Shown here piece after piece: positions 9,360 through 17,284 of a DNA stretch of 64,000 nucleotides. Numbering within the stretch: the first letter of the stretch is position 1; every line of letters starts with the position of its first letter. Source of the stretch: Roseiarcus sp963835955 (GTDB lineage: Bacteria > Pseudomonadota > Alphaproteobacteria > Rhizobiales > Beijerinckiaceae); contig CAWIHZ010000001.1 in the NCBI GenBank assembly GCA_963835955.1, positions 186,001 to 250,000 on the forward strand, written 5' to 3'. The translations under genes were made by a program, and so were the position numbers. The notes beneath the pieces were generated by a model, which worked only from the letters and a program-made list of their open reading frames with translations, did not search any database and was not told where the DNA came from.

Positions 9360-10020
9360 ACATCGCCGCGCGAAGCGCGGCTGGCGTCTTATAGGGTCGG
9401 GGGCCGGACCGCGCAAGCGTCGCATGCGGGCCGTTCTTCCATTCAGGGCGTTCGAGGCGCTGGCGCGGGCGGTCCAAGTCGCCCTCGATGCCGGAGCGCT
9501 TGAGAAACGCGCCGAGGTGAGGTGGGTTTCGCCCGCGACAAGAACGGAAGATTCGATCGCAGGCCTGCCCCGCAAGGTCGTGCGCCGCTGCCGCAGCTGT
9601 GAGGTCGATCTTGAATACAGGTGTTCGGATTACTCTTGCAACCATGGCGTTGTAGGCAAATTCGGCCTTTTGAGACCTTGCCGCCGAGGCGGCAGTTGGC
9701 GTTTCCCGCGCATTTCCGCAAAGGGTCACGGCAGGTTCGAAAAGATGAGTATGCGCGCGGGCTTACGCTTCCCTTTGGGGGCGCGGGCGTGATGGATTTC
9801 GCCACGGTTCGATATCGTCGAAAATACTCCTGTCGCCGCAAGGGTTTCTCGCGAGTGAGGCAGACACAGGTCATGGATTTCAACCGATCGATTGTGGGGC
9901 TTGACTCCTGCATTCATTGCCAGTCTATTGAAAACAGATCACGACAGGGTCAAAGTGCGCCAAGTGACGCTGCGGGGTGATCCGAGAAACGCGCGCCGCC
10001 ATTTATGAGGCAGGATCGGC
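9360..10020. other. Gene-poor stretch
   Basis: About 660 bases between tRNA-Pro and the small ORF at 10021. The short open frames here overlap on both strands and show neither domain similarity nor ribosome binding sites. Base composition falls toward the right end, suggesting regulatory or acquired DNA before the regulator genes. I see no RNA gene I can name. Confidence 0.5.
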
Positions 10021-10278
10021 GTGACGAAAGGCGCAGAATGGCCATCCGGCGGTGTTGGTGGCGCGCCGCACGAAATCACGGTTGGGTCGGAGAACGCGAT
10101 CAGAATCTCTACGGATTCGATAAACTCACAGGAAGTCGATTGCGCTGATGACCGCCCCTTGCGCGAGTGTTCGAAAGAAAAGATTGTGGAGACGATGCAA
10201 TTAGATCCCGAGGACAGCAGCGATTACGTATCGGGCGCGATCTGTAGCAAGATTGGTCGGTTGCTCCGCAATTTGTGA
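10021..10278 (+). CDS. Possible small hypothetical protein, 85 aa
   Basis: Open frame from a GTG at 10021 with a weak purine-rich stretch upstream. It ends six bases before the XRE regulator frame, the spacing expected of an operon partner. The protein is hydrophilic, rich in Ser, Asp and Glu, with no recognisable domain. Codon use is less GC-biased than neighbours, as in the following gene. It may equally be a leader region of the regulator. Confidence 0.35.
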   Translation: MTKGAEWPSGGVGGAPHEITVGSENAIRISTDSINSQEVDCADDRPLRECSKEKIVETMQLDPEDSSDYVSGAICSKIGRLLRNL

Positions 10279-10284
10279 TTTGCG

Positions 10285-10719
10285 ATGAATTGGCGTGCGG
10301 GAATGAAGACCGTGAGCAAAAGTCTCAATCAAATCGATCGATCTCTCGGCGAGCGGTTGCGTGACAAGCGGATGTCGAATGGCCTGTCGCGGGAGCAACT
10401 CGCTGCGAAACTAGGCATTGATCCGAAAGACATTGAATTGTATGAAACGGGCGCCAAGCGCGTTAGCGCGGATGGTTTGCTCCGGATTGCCAAGGCGTTG
10501 GGCGTGCGTCCGGTTTATTTCTTCGGCTTTGCCGGGGACATCGCCGCTGGCGTTGATGAATCTTCTGAACCGCCCTGCGAGAGCCAGGGCGTCTACCTTA
10601 CCTTGCCCGATCAGGGTCTGCGGCTTCATAGGGCCTTCATCAACGTCAAAAACTCTGTCCTGCGTGAAGCCATCGTGAGCCTCGTGGTCGAAATGGCCAA
10701 GAGCGAGAGCATCCACTAG
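10285..10719 (+). CDS. XRE-family helix-turn-helix transcriptional regulator
   Basis: 144 aa. Residues about 20-75 form a Cro/C1 helix-turn-helix (LGERLRDKRMSNGLSREQL, then AAKLGIDPKDIELYETGAKRV), followed by LLRIAKALGVRPVYFF, the usual end of that domain. The C-terminal half is short and may carry dimerisation. Start uncertain: ATG at 10285 lacks a Shine-Dalgarno, while ATG at 10303 follows GCGGGA. It is convergent with luxI and separated from it by a strong hairpin. A role in controlling the adjacent quorum-sensing genes is possible but not shown. Confidence 0.85.
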   Translation: MNWRAGMKTVSKSLNQIDRSLGERLRDKRMSNGLSREQLAAKLGIDPKDIELYETGAKRVSADGLLRIAKALGVRPVYFFGFAGDIAAGVDESSEPPCESQGVYLTLPDQGLRLHRAFINVKNSVLREAIVSLVVEMAKSESIH

Positions 10720-10774
10720 CCCTTTTGTAAGTTGCGAACGGCGCGACAAGGGTCGCGCAAAGACCGGTGCGACG

Positions 10775-10802
10775 CTCGCGCCGCCGCCAGGGGCGGCGCG
10801 AG
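10775..10802. terminator. Hairpin between convergent XRE gene and luxI
   Basis: An 11-bp perfect stem, CTCGCGCCGCC with GGCGGCGCGAG, around a 6-base loop. It lies between two converging genes and could end transcripts from both sides. No T tract follows on either strand, so it may act by structure alone. Confidence 0.55.
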
Positions 10803-10810
10803 GCGACACG

Positions 10811-11455
10811 TTACGCGGCGGCGAGTTCTTCCGCCACGTCCGACGCCAGCACGCTGCCAGCGATCCCCAGCGCCTCTCGGAACGCCTGAAGGCACCCCTC
10901 CCCGGTATCGAAGAGCCCGGCGTAGCTCATTGTGCCGCCGATCCTCCGTGGCCTGCCGATGATTTGCGGATTGCAGCCGGCGGCCCGCAAAACGCGATAT
11001 ATTCTGGCGTCGAACACGGATACGATCTGGGTCAAACCCGCCATAATGGCGACCTCTCCGATGCCCGCGATCAACTCGCCTAGCACCGAATTCATGCGGT
11101 TCCTGCTGCGTTCCGGTTGGCCCTCCACGGTGACGGCGCAGATCCGCGAACTTTCCCAGATCGTCGCGCTTTCGATAAACTCACCGTCCCCGAGCAAGAA
11201 CGGAAAGACGTCGCGCAACATGTTTGGTCCAATCGTCGGCAATAGCCGCAACGATCCCCGGTACTGTCCCGATTCTGGATCCGTTGAGACGAGGTATAGA
11301 GGATTTGCGTCGTCGAACACATCGCGCTCGTAGCCGTCTTTTACTATGACCTCCCAACCAAGCCGCTCAGAGAAAGTGAGCGCTCTATTGCGAAACATTG
11401 CGTCCATTTCCTTTGGAAATAGCGAGGCACGAGATCCTTCGATAAGCTTTAACAT
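10811..11455 (-). CDS. Acyl-homoserine-lactone synthase (LuxI family)
   Basis: 214 aa from the ATG at 11455. Conserved LuxI positions are present: Arg and Phe in FRNRALTFSERLGW, Trp34, the acidic pair in ERDVFDD, Arg in GSLRLLPT, and WESSR. The enzyme makes an N-acyl-homoserine lactone from S-adenosylmethionine and an acyl-ACP or acyl-CoA; the chain cannot be predicted. The gene follows luxR on the same strand by 98 bases. The ATG and its Shine-Dalgarno AAGGGAG lie in the right arm and loop of a 14-bp hairpin (11453-11489), so translation may be controlled. An in-frame GTG at 11497 would put the whole hairpin inside the coding region. Confidence 0.92.
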   Translation of the reverse strand: MLKLIEGSRASLFPKEMDAMFRNRALTFSERLGWEVIVKDGYERDVFDDANPLYLVSTDPESGQYRGSLRLLPTIGPNMLRDVFPFLLGDGEFIESATIWESSRICAVTVEGQPERSRNRMNSVLGELIAGIGEVAIMAGLTQIVSVFDARIYRVLRAAGCNPQIIGRPRRIGGTMSYAGLFDTGEGCLQAFREALGIAGSVLASDVAEELAAA

Positions 11456-11489
11456 TGTGGCATCTCCCTTTCTATGAGATGCCACAATG
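11453..11489 (-). promoter_or_regulatory. Perfect 14-bp inverted repeat covering luxI ribosome binding site and start codon
   Basis: Plus-strand arms CATTGTGGCATCTC (11453-11466) and GAGATGCCACAATG (11476-11489) are exact reverse complements with a 9-base spacer. In luxI mRNA the second arm ends with the initiator AUG, and the Shine-Dalgarno falls in the loop and first bases of that arm. Such a stem would hide the initiation site. It could instead be a DNA operator, but the 9-base spacer is unlike a compact lux box. Confidence 0.75.
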
Positions 11490-11552
11490 CTAACCACAAT
11501 TTACGCTGCCGCAATCCCTCCAACTGGTCGAGTTGACATTTTGGAGAATCCG

Positions 11553-12305
11553 TTAATTGCCCTTCAGCGCCTTCGCCGGGATCACACCAGTCGCAACTGC
11601 GACCGCGACCGCATGGGTTAAATTAATACAATTAAGTTTATGTCGTGCTGTATCAAGATAACTTTTGACACTTCCAAAGGATAGATTTAGAATTTCTGCG
11701 ATATCTTGATAAGTTTTTCCTCGAGCGGCCCAAATAAGACATTGTTCCTCACGTTTCGATAGGCTCACGGGCGCTGTGTTCAATTTAAGATTGATGCTGG
11801 CTGCCGAGTTGATCAGGACCGACATCAATTGAAGCTTTGACATATTGCGTGTTTTATAATCGGCCCAGTCTTGCTTCGAATGATTGCTTGTGAATGAAAC
11901 TAAAGAAAAGGCGCCCCTCCAATTCCGAACGGGAATTGATATTCCATTTCGGCCAACATCGTAGCCTGAGGCGTCGGCAAAAAACGTCCGGATGGCGGGA
12001 TCGTCGCTCGCCAGTTCATCCCAGTCAAACGGCAAAACCGCTTTACTTCCGACAGCAATAACTGGATCGATAAGTACATATTGCTTTTCAAAATACCGGG
12101 TCTGCCATCGTATAGAATAGGTCACAATTGCGGTAAGCAAACTCGTATCAGAGCTCTTATCGGGCGAAAATCGCAAATATGCAATATTGGATACGCCAAT
12201 GTCAGCCGCGATTGCTTTTAGTGTTTCCTCCAAATCTTGTTCATTGTATCCAAGTATCGTATCCGTCAGTCTTATTGCGGCAGAGTCAATGGTGATACTG
12301 GCCAT
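11553..12305 (-). CDS. LuxR-family quorum-sensing transcriptional regulator
   Basis: 250 aa. The N-terminal autoinducer-binding domain (about 20-170) has the pocket residues Trp and Tyr in RWQTRYFEKQY, Asp-Pro in LIDPV, Trp in PFDWDEL, and Gly in GRNGISIPV. The C-terminal GerE-type helix-turn-helix (about 180-245) reads SLSKREEQCLIWAARGKTYQDIA, then SFGSVKSYLDTARHKL. It lies directly upstream of luxI and probably senses its product. The ATG at 12305 has no good Shine-Dalgarno and follows a 22-bp tandem repeat. AT content is higher than in neighbouring genes. Confidence 0.92.
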   Translation of the reverse strand: MASITIDSAAIRLTDTILGYNEQDLEETLKAIAADIGVSNIAYLRFSPDKSSDTSLLTAIVTYSIRWQTRYFEKQYVLIDPVIAVGSKAVLPFDWDELASDDPAIRTFFADASGYDVGRNGISIPVRNWRGAFSLVSFTSNHSKQDWADYKTRNMSKLQLMSVLINSAASINLKLNTAPVSLSKREEQCLIWAARGKTYQDIAEILNLSFGSVKSYLDTARHKLNCINLTHAVAVAVATGVIPAKALKGN

Positions 12306-12349
12306 TCGTTTATATCGCGCATGCTAGTCGTTTATATCGCGCATGCTAG
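12306..12349. repeat. Two perfect tandem copies of a 22-bp repeat between the small gene and luxR
   Basis: Copies at 12306-12327 and 12328-12349 are identical. Each contains TTTATATCGCGCATGCTAG. The stop codon of the 74-aa gene (12346-12348) lies in one copy, and the luxR start codon abuts the other. The array therefore fills the whole gene junction. Confidence 0.95.
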
Positions 12350-12570
12350 GATCGGATATCGAGAGCCTCAGCTAGCGCCTCGTCCCGAGCATATCCCACA
12401 ATTGATCCAACGGCAGGATCAATTTTCCCGGTTACCCTGGAACACAGGTCAATCAACTCAATGCAAATCCCAATCAGTCGACAGGCCTCAGAAGCGGTCA
12501 GCGTCACGTCTTCCGCGTCAGGCCTTGATCTGTTCGACAACACGTTCATTGTCTCAGACTCCCCGGGCAT
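12346..12570 (-). CDS. Small hypothetical protein upstream of luxR, 74 aa
   Basis: Starts at the ATG at 12570, six bases after a strong Shine-Dalgarno AGGAGG, the best in this locus. The protein (MPGESETMNVLSNRSRPDAE...) is acidic, has one predicted amphipathic helix (SEACRLIGICIELIDLCSRV) and no membrane segment. It reads in the same direction as luxR, with only the 22-bp tandem repeat between, so it is probably the first gene of the quorum-sensing operon. It does not resemble TraM or other LuxR antiactivators I know. Function unknown. Confidence 0.6.
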   Translation of the reverse strand: MPGESETMNVLSNRSRPDAEDVTLTASEACRLIGICIELIDLCSRVTGKIDPAVGSIVGYARDEALAEALDIRS

Positions 12571-12983
12571 GTTGGCCTCCTGCCCAAAAAGCAGCGCCCA
12601 TTGTCAGTTAGCTACCATTACGGACGGATAGCAACCAACAAATATGTGGAGGCTAGGGAGGTTTCACAGGAACCAAATACGAGGCAATCAAGACAAATTT
12701 GAAAACTCAGCGCACTTAATCACAAATTCGCACCGATGTCCACCGCCCGGCCACCTTCGGCGGGGCGCCGATTAATACCCGATCTATCCCTGTCGCAGCC
12801 GCGCCGATGGCGTGGGTCCGGCAAGGCGTCACCGGCCCCATGCCCAGAGAGCCGCTCGGCCGAAATATCGCGCCCTTCTTCGTTCCTTTAAGGGTCGACC
12901 GCTGTCCCGATCGGCGTACGCCTTATTGCGGCATGCCGCAGCGATAAGGCGCCGATCGATCGAGCGCGACCGTTGCAGCCGTT
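12571..12983. other. Intergenic region upstream of the quorum-sensing operon
   Basis: About 410 bases with no supported gene. The part next to 12570-12740 is AT-richer than its surroundings and should hold the promoter of the 74-aa gene and luxR. I cannot point to a convincing lux box or -35/-10 pair. Confidence 0.5.
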
Positions 12984-13778
12984 TCAAAACACGAGCTTCC
13001 CGCCAACGATCGCCAGAGTGCCCGCGATCAACGGGCGGAGGACGCGGTCAGGCACCCGGGAAGCGAAATGGCTTCCGATCGCGATGCCTGGAATCGAGCC
13101 GAGCAACAGCGAAACCAGCAGCCGCCAATCCACTGATCCCAGCCACCAGTGGCCCGCGCCGGCGATGAGGGTCAACGGAACCGCATGCGCGATGTCGGAG
13201 CCGACAATGCGCACGGTCGGCATTTTCGGATACAGCATCAGCAAGACGGTCACGCCAATCGCTCCCGCGCCCACGGAAGAGATCGACACCAGCACGCCGA
13301 GCATCGCTCCGAGAGACACCGTGAGCGCCGCGATCTGGCCGTCGCTTCGCCGGTCACAAAACGTCACCGCCGCTCTCAGCAGCCGCCGCCGGAACGCCAA
13401 AGTGACAGCGGTCAAAATCAGCGCGAATCCGAGGGTCGTCGTTATCGCCGCGCTCGTCGCTTGGGAGTGGACCCCGAGACGCGCGAGCGCCAGCAGGGTC
13501 AGGGCGGCGGCGGGAATGCTGCCGGAGGCGAGGCGACGCGTGACGCCCCAATCGACCGCGCCGTTGTATCCATGAACGATCGACCCGCTGATTTTCGTCA
13601 GGCCGGCGTAAAGCAGATCGGTGCCGACCGCGGTCGCCGGATGGACGCCGAACAGCAGGACCAATAACGGGGTCATCAACGAGCCGCCGCCGACGCCGGT
13701 GAAGCCGACCAGCGCGCCGACCACGAAGCCGCAAGCCGTGTAAAGGGGCTGGATGAAATGCGGAAGGTCCGACACCAT
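12984..13778 (-). CDS. Sulfite exporter TauE/SafE (TSUP) family membrane protein
   Basis: 264 aa with seven to eight hydrophobic segments. Both family repeats are visible: GFVVGALVGFTGVGGGSLMTPLLVLLF near the N terminus (shown here only in part: VGFTGVGGGSLMTPLL) and VSISSVGAGAIGVTVLLML in the second half. TSUP proteins carry sulfite, sulfoacetate and other anions. The start has AAAGGA at good distance. The gene is divergent from the Rrf2-type regulator at 14148, whose target it may be; a link to sulfur metabolism is inferred from both families. Confidence 0.88.
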   Translation of the reverse strand: MVSDLPHFIQPLYTACGFVVGALVGFTGVGGGSLMTPLLVLLFGVHPATAVGTDLLYAGLTKISGSIVHGYNGAVDWGVTRRLASGSIPAAALTLLALARLGVHSQATSAAITTTLGFALILTAVTLAFRRRLLRAAVTFCDRRSDGQIAALTVSLGAMLGVLVSISSVGAGAIGVTVLLMLYPKMPTVRIVGSDIAHAVPLTLIAGAGHWWLGSVDWRLLVSLLLGSIPGIAIGSHFASRVPDRVLRPLIAGTLAIVGGKLVF

Positions 13779-14147
13779 TCGATCCTTTCGGGCGCCTCCC
13801 GCTCGACCGGCGGTCGAGGGCGCTCGAAAGCGCCGACGACGCCGCGGGAGAAACGACGCTGACCCGCGCCCCTGAGCGGCAGTCCCTTACATCAATGGAT
13901 TAAGTCTATTGTCTTTGTCAACATTGAGAGCGACAATAGCCCCCGCAATCTCTCTGGCGCAGCGCCGTTGCGCGATCGCGCGCCCGCCCGATCCGCCCGC
14001 CCGATCAATGGACGCGATGATATTGCAAAGAAATGTGTGGCTCGTCGCCCTGCCGGAGTGCGACATGGACGACGCGGACGGCGCGCGCCTGCCGTCGAGG
14101 CGCGACTTCGGCGGCGGGACCGAAAAGAATTCGCCAAAGGCAAGGTC
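13779..14147. promoter_or_regulatory. Divergent intergenic region with an 8-bp spaced dyad
   Basis: Contains the promoters of the TSUP gene and the Rrf2-like regulator. CTATTGTC (13906-13913) and GACAATAG (13932-13939) form an exact inverted repeat with an 18-base spacer, a candidate operator for the regulator. Upstream in-frame extension of the regulator frame (to 13968) is judged non-coding. Confidence 0.4.
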
Positions 14148-14597
14148 ATGCTGACAAATAAAGGGAAGTACGGCCTCAAGGCGATGGTCCACCTGGCGGG
14201 GCTCGATGCCAACGCTCTCGCTCAGGTCGCCGACATCGCCGAGGCCAATTCGATCTCGAAGAAGTTTCTCGATCACATCCTGGCCGAGCTGCGTCACGCC
14301 AGGCTCGTCTATTCGAAGAAGGGTAAGGGCGGCGGCTATGCGCTTGCGCGTCCGGCGCACGAAATCCGCGTCGGCGCCATCGTGCGGGCGCTGGACGGGC
14401 CGCTGGCGCCGATCCCCTGCGCGTCCGTCACCGCCTTTCGGCCGTGCGAGGATTGCGCCGATCTGAAGGCCTGTCCCGTCCATCAGGTCATGGTCGAGGC
14501 GCGCAACGCGATCGCCAACGTGCTCGACAATCGCACGCTGGCCGAAATGCGGGCGCTGTCGAACCCCAGAGATCTGGCGCCGATGTATTACATCTGA
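14148..14597 (+). CDS. Rrf2-family transcriptional regulator with a candidate Fe-S cysteine cluster
   Basis: 149 aa from the ATG at 14148 with AAGG upstream. Residues 1-80 are the Rrf2 winged helix (MLTNKGKYGLKAMVHLAGL; KKFLDHILAELRHARLV; KGKGGGYALARP). The following CASVTAFRPCEDCADLKACPVH gives four cysteines spaced C-x8-C-x2-C-x5-C, like the cluster-binding loop of IscR, NsrR and RsrR. It may sense iron-sulfur status, nitric oxide or sulfur compounds. It is divergent from the TSUP transporter gene, its likeliest target. Confidence 0.9.
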   Translation: MLTNKGKYGLKAMVHLAGLDANALAQVADIAEANSISKKFLDHILAELRHARLVYSKKGKGGGYALARPAHEIRVGAIVRALDGPLAPIPCASVTAFRPCEDCADLKACPVHQVMVEARNAIANVLDNRTLAEMRALSNPRDLAPMYYI

Positions 14598-14964
14598 GCC
14601 GGGTTCAGCACGCGCTCAATCGGGCGGGCGCCGGCCGCCTGACCGATCTGAGCAAGATGATCCGCGCCAGTGCAAACAAGCGGTCGCTTGCTCCTCTTTC
14701 GACGCGAAGCAAATGCCGTTTCGCCGAGCCAACATGACAATCAAACAACGCGACGATGACGCAGCGGCGTTCCGCCCGCCTCACCGCAGTCGCCGGGCGG
14801 AGACGATTGTGAGGCTCCCGCTGTGCCTAAAATTGACACTAGACCGCCACATAAAGGTGCGGTAGGTTTCCGCTTGGTAAGGTTGCCGTATAGGGACATC
14901 AGGCATACCATTGGGGAAATCCGGGTCAATCGAGATTTCCCCCCATCAGTGCGGGGAGAACGAC
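14598..14964. other. Intergenic region upstream of the PEP-CTERM gene
   Basis: About 370 bases without a supported gene. The last 150 bases are less GC-rich and should contain the promoter and leader of the PEP-CTERM gene. No named regulatory site recognised. Confidence 0.5.
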
Positions 14965-15894
14965 ATGATCAAGAGGAACGCATGGGGGCTGTGGCTCGTC
15001 GGTTTGTTGTTGAGCAGCGCCGGGACCGTAAACGCGGGCACTTTGACGACGGTTGATAACACCAACGCCAGCGACTTGGCTAACGCGCTCACCACCGGCG
15101 GCGCCGGGGGCATCACAATTACCGGCGAGAGCCTGAGCGCGAACACTTCAGGAGGTAGCGCTTCATCAGGCGTATTTTCGACCGTGGGCACGAACAATTT
15201 CGGTCTCTCGGGCAGTGGTATCGTCATTAGCAGTGGCGACGCCGCCCAGGATGGCACCACGGGGCCGTTTATTCAAAGCATCTCGACGGAATTTGGCGTC
15301 CCTGCCACCGCAAGCCAAACAAGCCTACTCAATCAGGTTGCGTCGGCGCCAGACGGCTGGAACGACGTCACCGAGTTCGACATTGCCTTTACTGCCGGCC
15401 CCGACACTACCGCCGTCTTCTTCAACACCGTCTTTGCCTCGGCTGAATACCCGTATTTCGTCGGCGAATTTGTCGACGGCTTTGGCCTTTTTCTCAACGG
15501 CGTCAACATCGCGTTTGCGGGGGGAAATCCGGTCAACATCGATAGTCCGCTGATGGTGAATACCGACTTTCCGAATAATGGCGGAAACGACGGGACAGCG
15601 TTCCAGACGACGCCGTTGCAAGGCGTGTTGGTCCAGGGCGGGAGCGCTGTCTTGACGTATAGCGGCGCCGTGACCCCCGGCAGCACCGGCAACACGCTGA
15701 CGTTCATCGTTGCGGACGCCAACAACTCTGCCTTGGACACGACGGCATTCATCCAGGGCCTGGGCAATGCCCCCCCGCCCAGCGGCGTGCCCGAGCCATC
15801 CACATGGGCGATGTTGCTGCTCGGCTTCGCGGGAATCGGTTTTGTCGGCTATCGCAAGGCGAAGAAGGGTCGGACGGCCTTTTCCGCCGCGTGA
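14965..15894 (+). CDS. PEP-CTERM sorted exported protein, choice-of-anchor-L type
   Basis: 309 aa from the ATG at 14965, eight bases after GGGGAG. An N-terminal signal peptide (MIKRNAWGLWLVGLLLSSAG) is followed by a Thr/Ser/Gly/Asn-rich domain (TVDNTNASDLANALTTGGAG, GLSGSGIVISSGDA) like choice-of-anchor-L proteins. The C terminus is a complete PEP-CTERM sorting tripartite: VPEPSTWAMLL, hydrophobic helix LGFAGIGFVGY, and basic tail RKAKKGR. Exosortases cleave at the PEP motif to deliver such proteins to the surface or matrix. The only exosortase in the window is at 42576. Confidence 0.93.
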   Translation: MIKRNAWGLWLVGLLLSSAGTVNAGTLTTVDNTNASDLANALTTGGAGGITITGESLSANTSGGSASSGVFSTVGTNNFGLSGSGIVISSGDAAQDGTTGPFIQSISTEFGVPATASQTSLLNQVASAPDGWNDVTEFDIAFTAGPDTTAVFFNTVFASAEYPYFVGEFVDGFGLFLNGVNIAFAGGNPVNIDSPLMVNTDFPNNGGNDGTAFQTTPLQGVLVQGGSAVLTYSGAVTPGSTGNTLTFIVADANNSALDTTAFIQGLGNAPPPSGVPEPSTWAMLLLGFAGIGFVGYRKAKKGRTAFSAA

Positions 15895-15918
15895 TCTTCA
15901 ACCGCCGCTCGACAATGG

Positions 15919-15947
15919 AGAGACCGCCGCGAGGCGGTCTCTTTGTT
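15919..15947 (+). terminator. Rho-independent-like terminator of the PEP-CTERM gene
   Basis: Stem AGAGACCGCC/GGCGGTCTCT (10 bp, exact) around loop GCGA, followed by TTGTT. It lies 25 bases after the stop codon of the PEP-CTERM gene. Confidence 0.85.
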
Positions 15948-16089
15948 GATGAGGATCGGTGTCGAGGGTCGGAATCTCGGCGCCCTCGGCCGAATAACGG
16001 GCGCGCGGCGTGACCGCTTGCCGAATCGGACCGAACAGGCCCAAGAGCGGGAAGCGTGGCCGTAACTGCCAAGCCGCCTGGTTGTTGTC

Positions 16090-16109
16090 ATGCCCGCGAA
16101 AGCGGGCAT
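16090..16109. repeat. REP-like palindrome
   Basis: ATGCCCGC and GCGGGCAT pair around a GAAA loop, within TGTC...CCAG. This is the form of a palindromic intergenic repeat common in alphaproteobacterial genomes. Confidence 0.75.
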
Positions 16110-16259
16110 CCAGGGCGTCCAGACATAACGCACGCATTTTTCCCATTTTCGTTGCTTTAGAGGGCGCCCCTCGGGTGAGATGCGTCAGTTGAGCGACGGG
16201 GCGGCGCACGATCGATTTGCCGGGTTCCCGGGCGGCCGGCGCGGCGGGGCAGTATTTAT

Positions 16260-16396
16260 GAAAATCAATTTTCTTCGACAATTTCTTTGAGAAAATCAGA
16301 AAGCATGTTATGGTCTTCCTCGTCGCTGGATCGAGGCGCGCCTGGCGCGCCGAGGGCAGCGACCGCTTTTAAGCCTTCGCGGGCGAGTTGAAACGC
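16260..16396 (-). repeat. Leader/13-codon element, copy A
   Basis: About 137 bases that match, in inverted orientation, 33980-34115 with few gaps. Read on the minus strand it contains a GC-rich nested hairpin (outer arms GTCGCTG and CAGCGAC, inner GGCGCGCC-A-GGCGCGCC), a Shine-Dalgarno GAGGAAG, and the 13-codon ORF at 16306-16265. The non-coding leader is as well conserved as the ORF. Confidence 0.85.
16265..16306 (-). CDS. Candidate 13-aa small protein MLSDFLKEIVEEN, copy A
   Basis: ATG at 16306-16304, stop TGA at 16267-16265. A Shine-Dalgarno GAGGAAG lies about 8 bases upstream. The peptide is acidic and amphipathic. The second copy at 34068-34109 (MASDYLKEIVAEN) has the same length, start, stop and 10 of 13 residues, with F/Y as a conservative change. 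Of six base differences in the ORF, two are silent. It could be a true small protein, a leader peptide, or the relic of a duplicated gene start. Confidence 0.45.
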   Translation of the reverse strand: MLSDFLKEIVEEN

Positions 16397-16677
16397 TAAA
16401 AAACGGCGAAGGGCGCGAAGTCTTTAAGCAGTCGGCATGGTTTGGGGCTGGCGCCTCGTCTGCTCGGATTCGAAACCGGAATCGGTTCCGAGCGGACGCC
16501 CATGCCGGGACGTCTTAAAGCAACGCCCAGTCCGGCTCCCGGTCCTTATCCCCGTCTTTCAGGGGATGATCCGGGGGCGAAGCGCAGCTCACGGGTCTCG
16601 CGATGGCTCGCGGTCGACAAATCGGCGCCGAATGGCGCCGCAAGCGATTGAAAAGACATGAATCCGCGACTGAAAAT

Positions 16678-16711
16678 GGCGCCAGCCCCTTAGCGGAACT
16701 TAAAAGAACGG
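16678..16711 (+). repeat. 34-bp dispersed repeat, copy 1
   Basis: GGCGCCAGCCCCTTAGCGGA begins this element; it recurs in inverted orientation at 33510-33543 with 32 of 34 bases identical. Both differences fall on third positions of the frame reading GASPLAELKRT. No start codon or ribosome binding site supports translation. Confidence 0.85.
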
Positions 16712-16954
16712 ATCGGGAGGCGAGAAAGGGACAATATATCAGTGCGAATTGGGGACGGAAGTTCGCGCTGAGGCCGCGCGCGAGAGCTGTCCGGCCGCAG
16801 GCGAGGCGGGCGGGGTCGGCTGTAAACGGCGCCTCAAGTCTTTGAAATGATGGAATCCGCGGCTGAAAATGGCTCTGCACAACTGCCGGCGCGGGTTGTT
16901 TGCGACCTACGTTTCGTGAGGGGCGATCATATGCGCCGCGGCAGTTGGGCGTGA

Positions 16955-17149
16955 TCACGCCTCGCCCGTGGTCGCCTTCGGCTTGAGCACTTGACGGCCG
17001 CGATACATGCCGGTCTTGAGGTCGATATGGTGGGGACGTCGAAGCTCGCCCGAATCCTTGTCCTCGGCGTAGGTCGGCGCCTCGAGAGCGTCGGCCGAGC
17101 GGCGCATGCCGCGGCGAGAGGGCGATGTTTTGCGTCTCGGGACAGCCAT
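16955..17149 (-). CDS. rpmF: 50S ribosomal protein L32
   Basis: 64 aa, MAVPRRKTSPSRRGMRRSAD, then EDKDSGELRRPHHIDLKTGM. This is the complete alphaproteobacterial bL32 sequence pattern. It lacks zinc-binding cysteines, as in other alphaproteobacteria. It is a structural protein of the large ribosomal subunit near the exit tunnel. It stands as a single gene here. Confidence 0.98.
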   Translation of the reverse strand: MAVPRRKTSPSRRGMRRSADALEAPTYAEDKDSGELRRPHHIDLKTGMYRGRQVLKPKATTGEA

Positions 17150-17284
17150 TCCTGGTAACTCCAGTCGAGGCCGCGGTCGAGCGCAGCCTTCGGGGAAATG
17201 AAAGCGGGGCTCTTACACGCAATCATTCGCGAACGCCAGCCCTCATAGGCTGAGGCTTGGCGGGTTCAGGGGAGTCGAATTCCC

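Larger units (their letters stand above)
15948..16954. other. Gene-free region with several repeat types
   Basis: About one kilobase between the PEP-CTERM terminator and rpmF. It holds a REP-like palindrome (16090-16109), the leader/13-codon element (16260-16396, minus strand), a 34-bp dispersed repeat (16678-16711) and two copies of a TTGAAA..GAATCCGCG motif (16648-16679 and 16844-16874). Longer open frames here have no Shine-Dalgarno or domain. Confidence 0.7.

Noticed and set aside
11453..11489. lux box
   Set aside because: Lux boxes are about 20 bp dyads with little or no spacer; this repeat is 14 bp per arm with a 9-base spacer and reaches the start codon.
12306..12349. CRISPR-like repeat
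   Set aside because: Two abutting 22-bp copies without spacers and no cas genes; a tandem duplication, not an array.
16515..17222. Minus-strand open frame of 235 codons spanning rpmF
   Set aside because: The rpmF gene inside it is in another frame and certain; the long frame has no start signal and runs through repeats.
17250..17284. tRNA-like TTC-arm pattern near AGGGGAGTCGAATTCCCT
   Set aside because: The surrounding bases do not fold into acceptor, D or anticodon arms.
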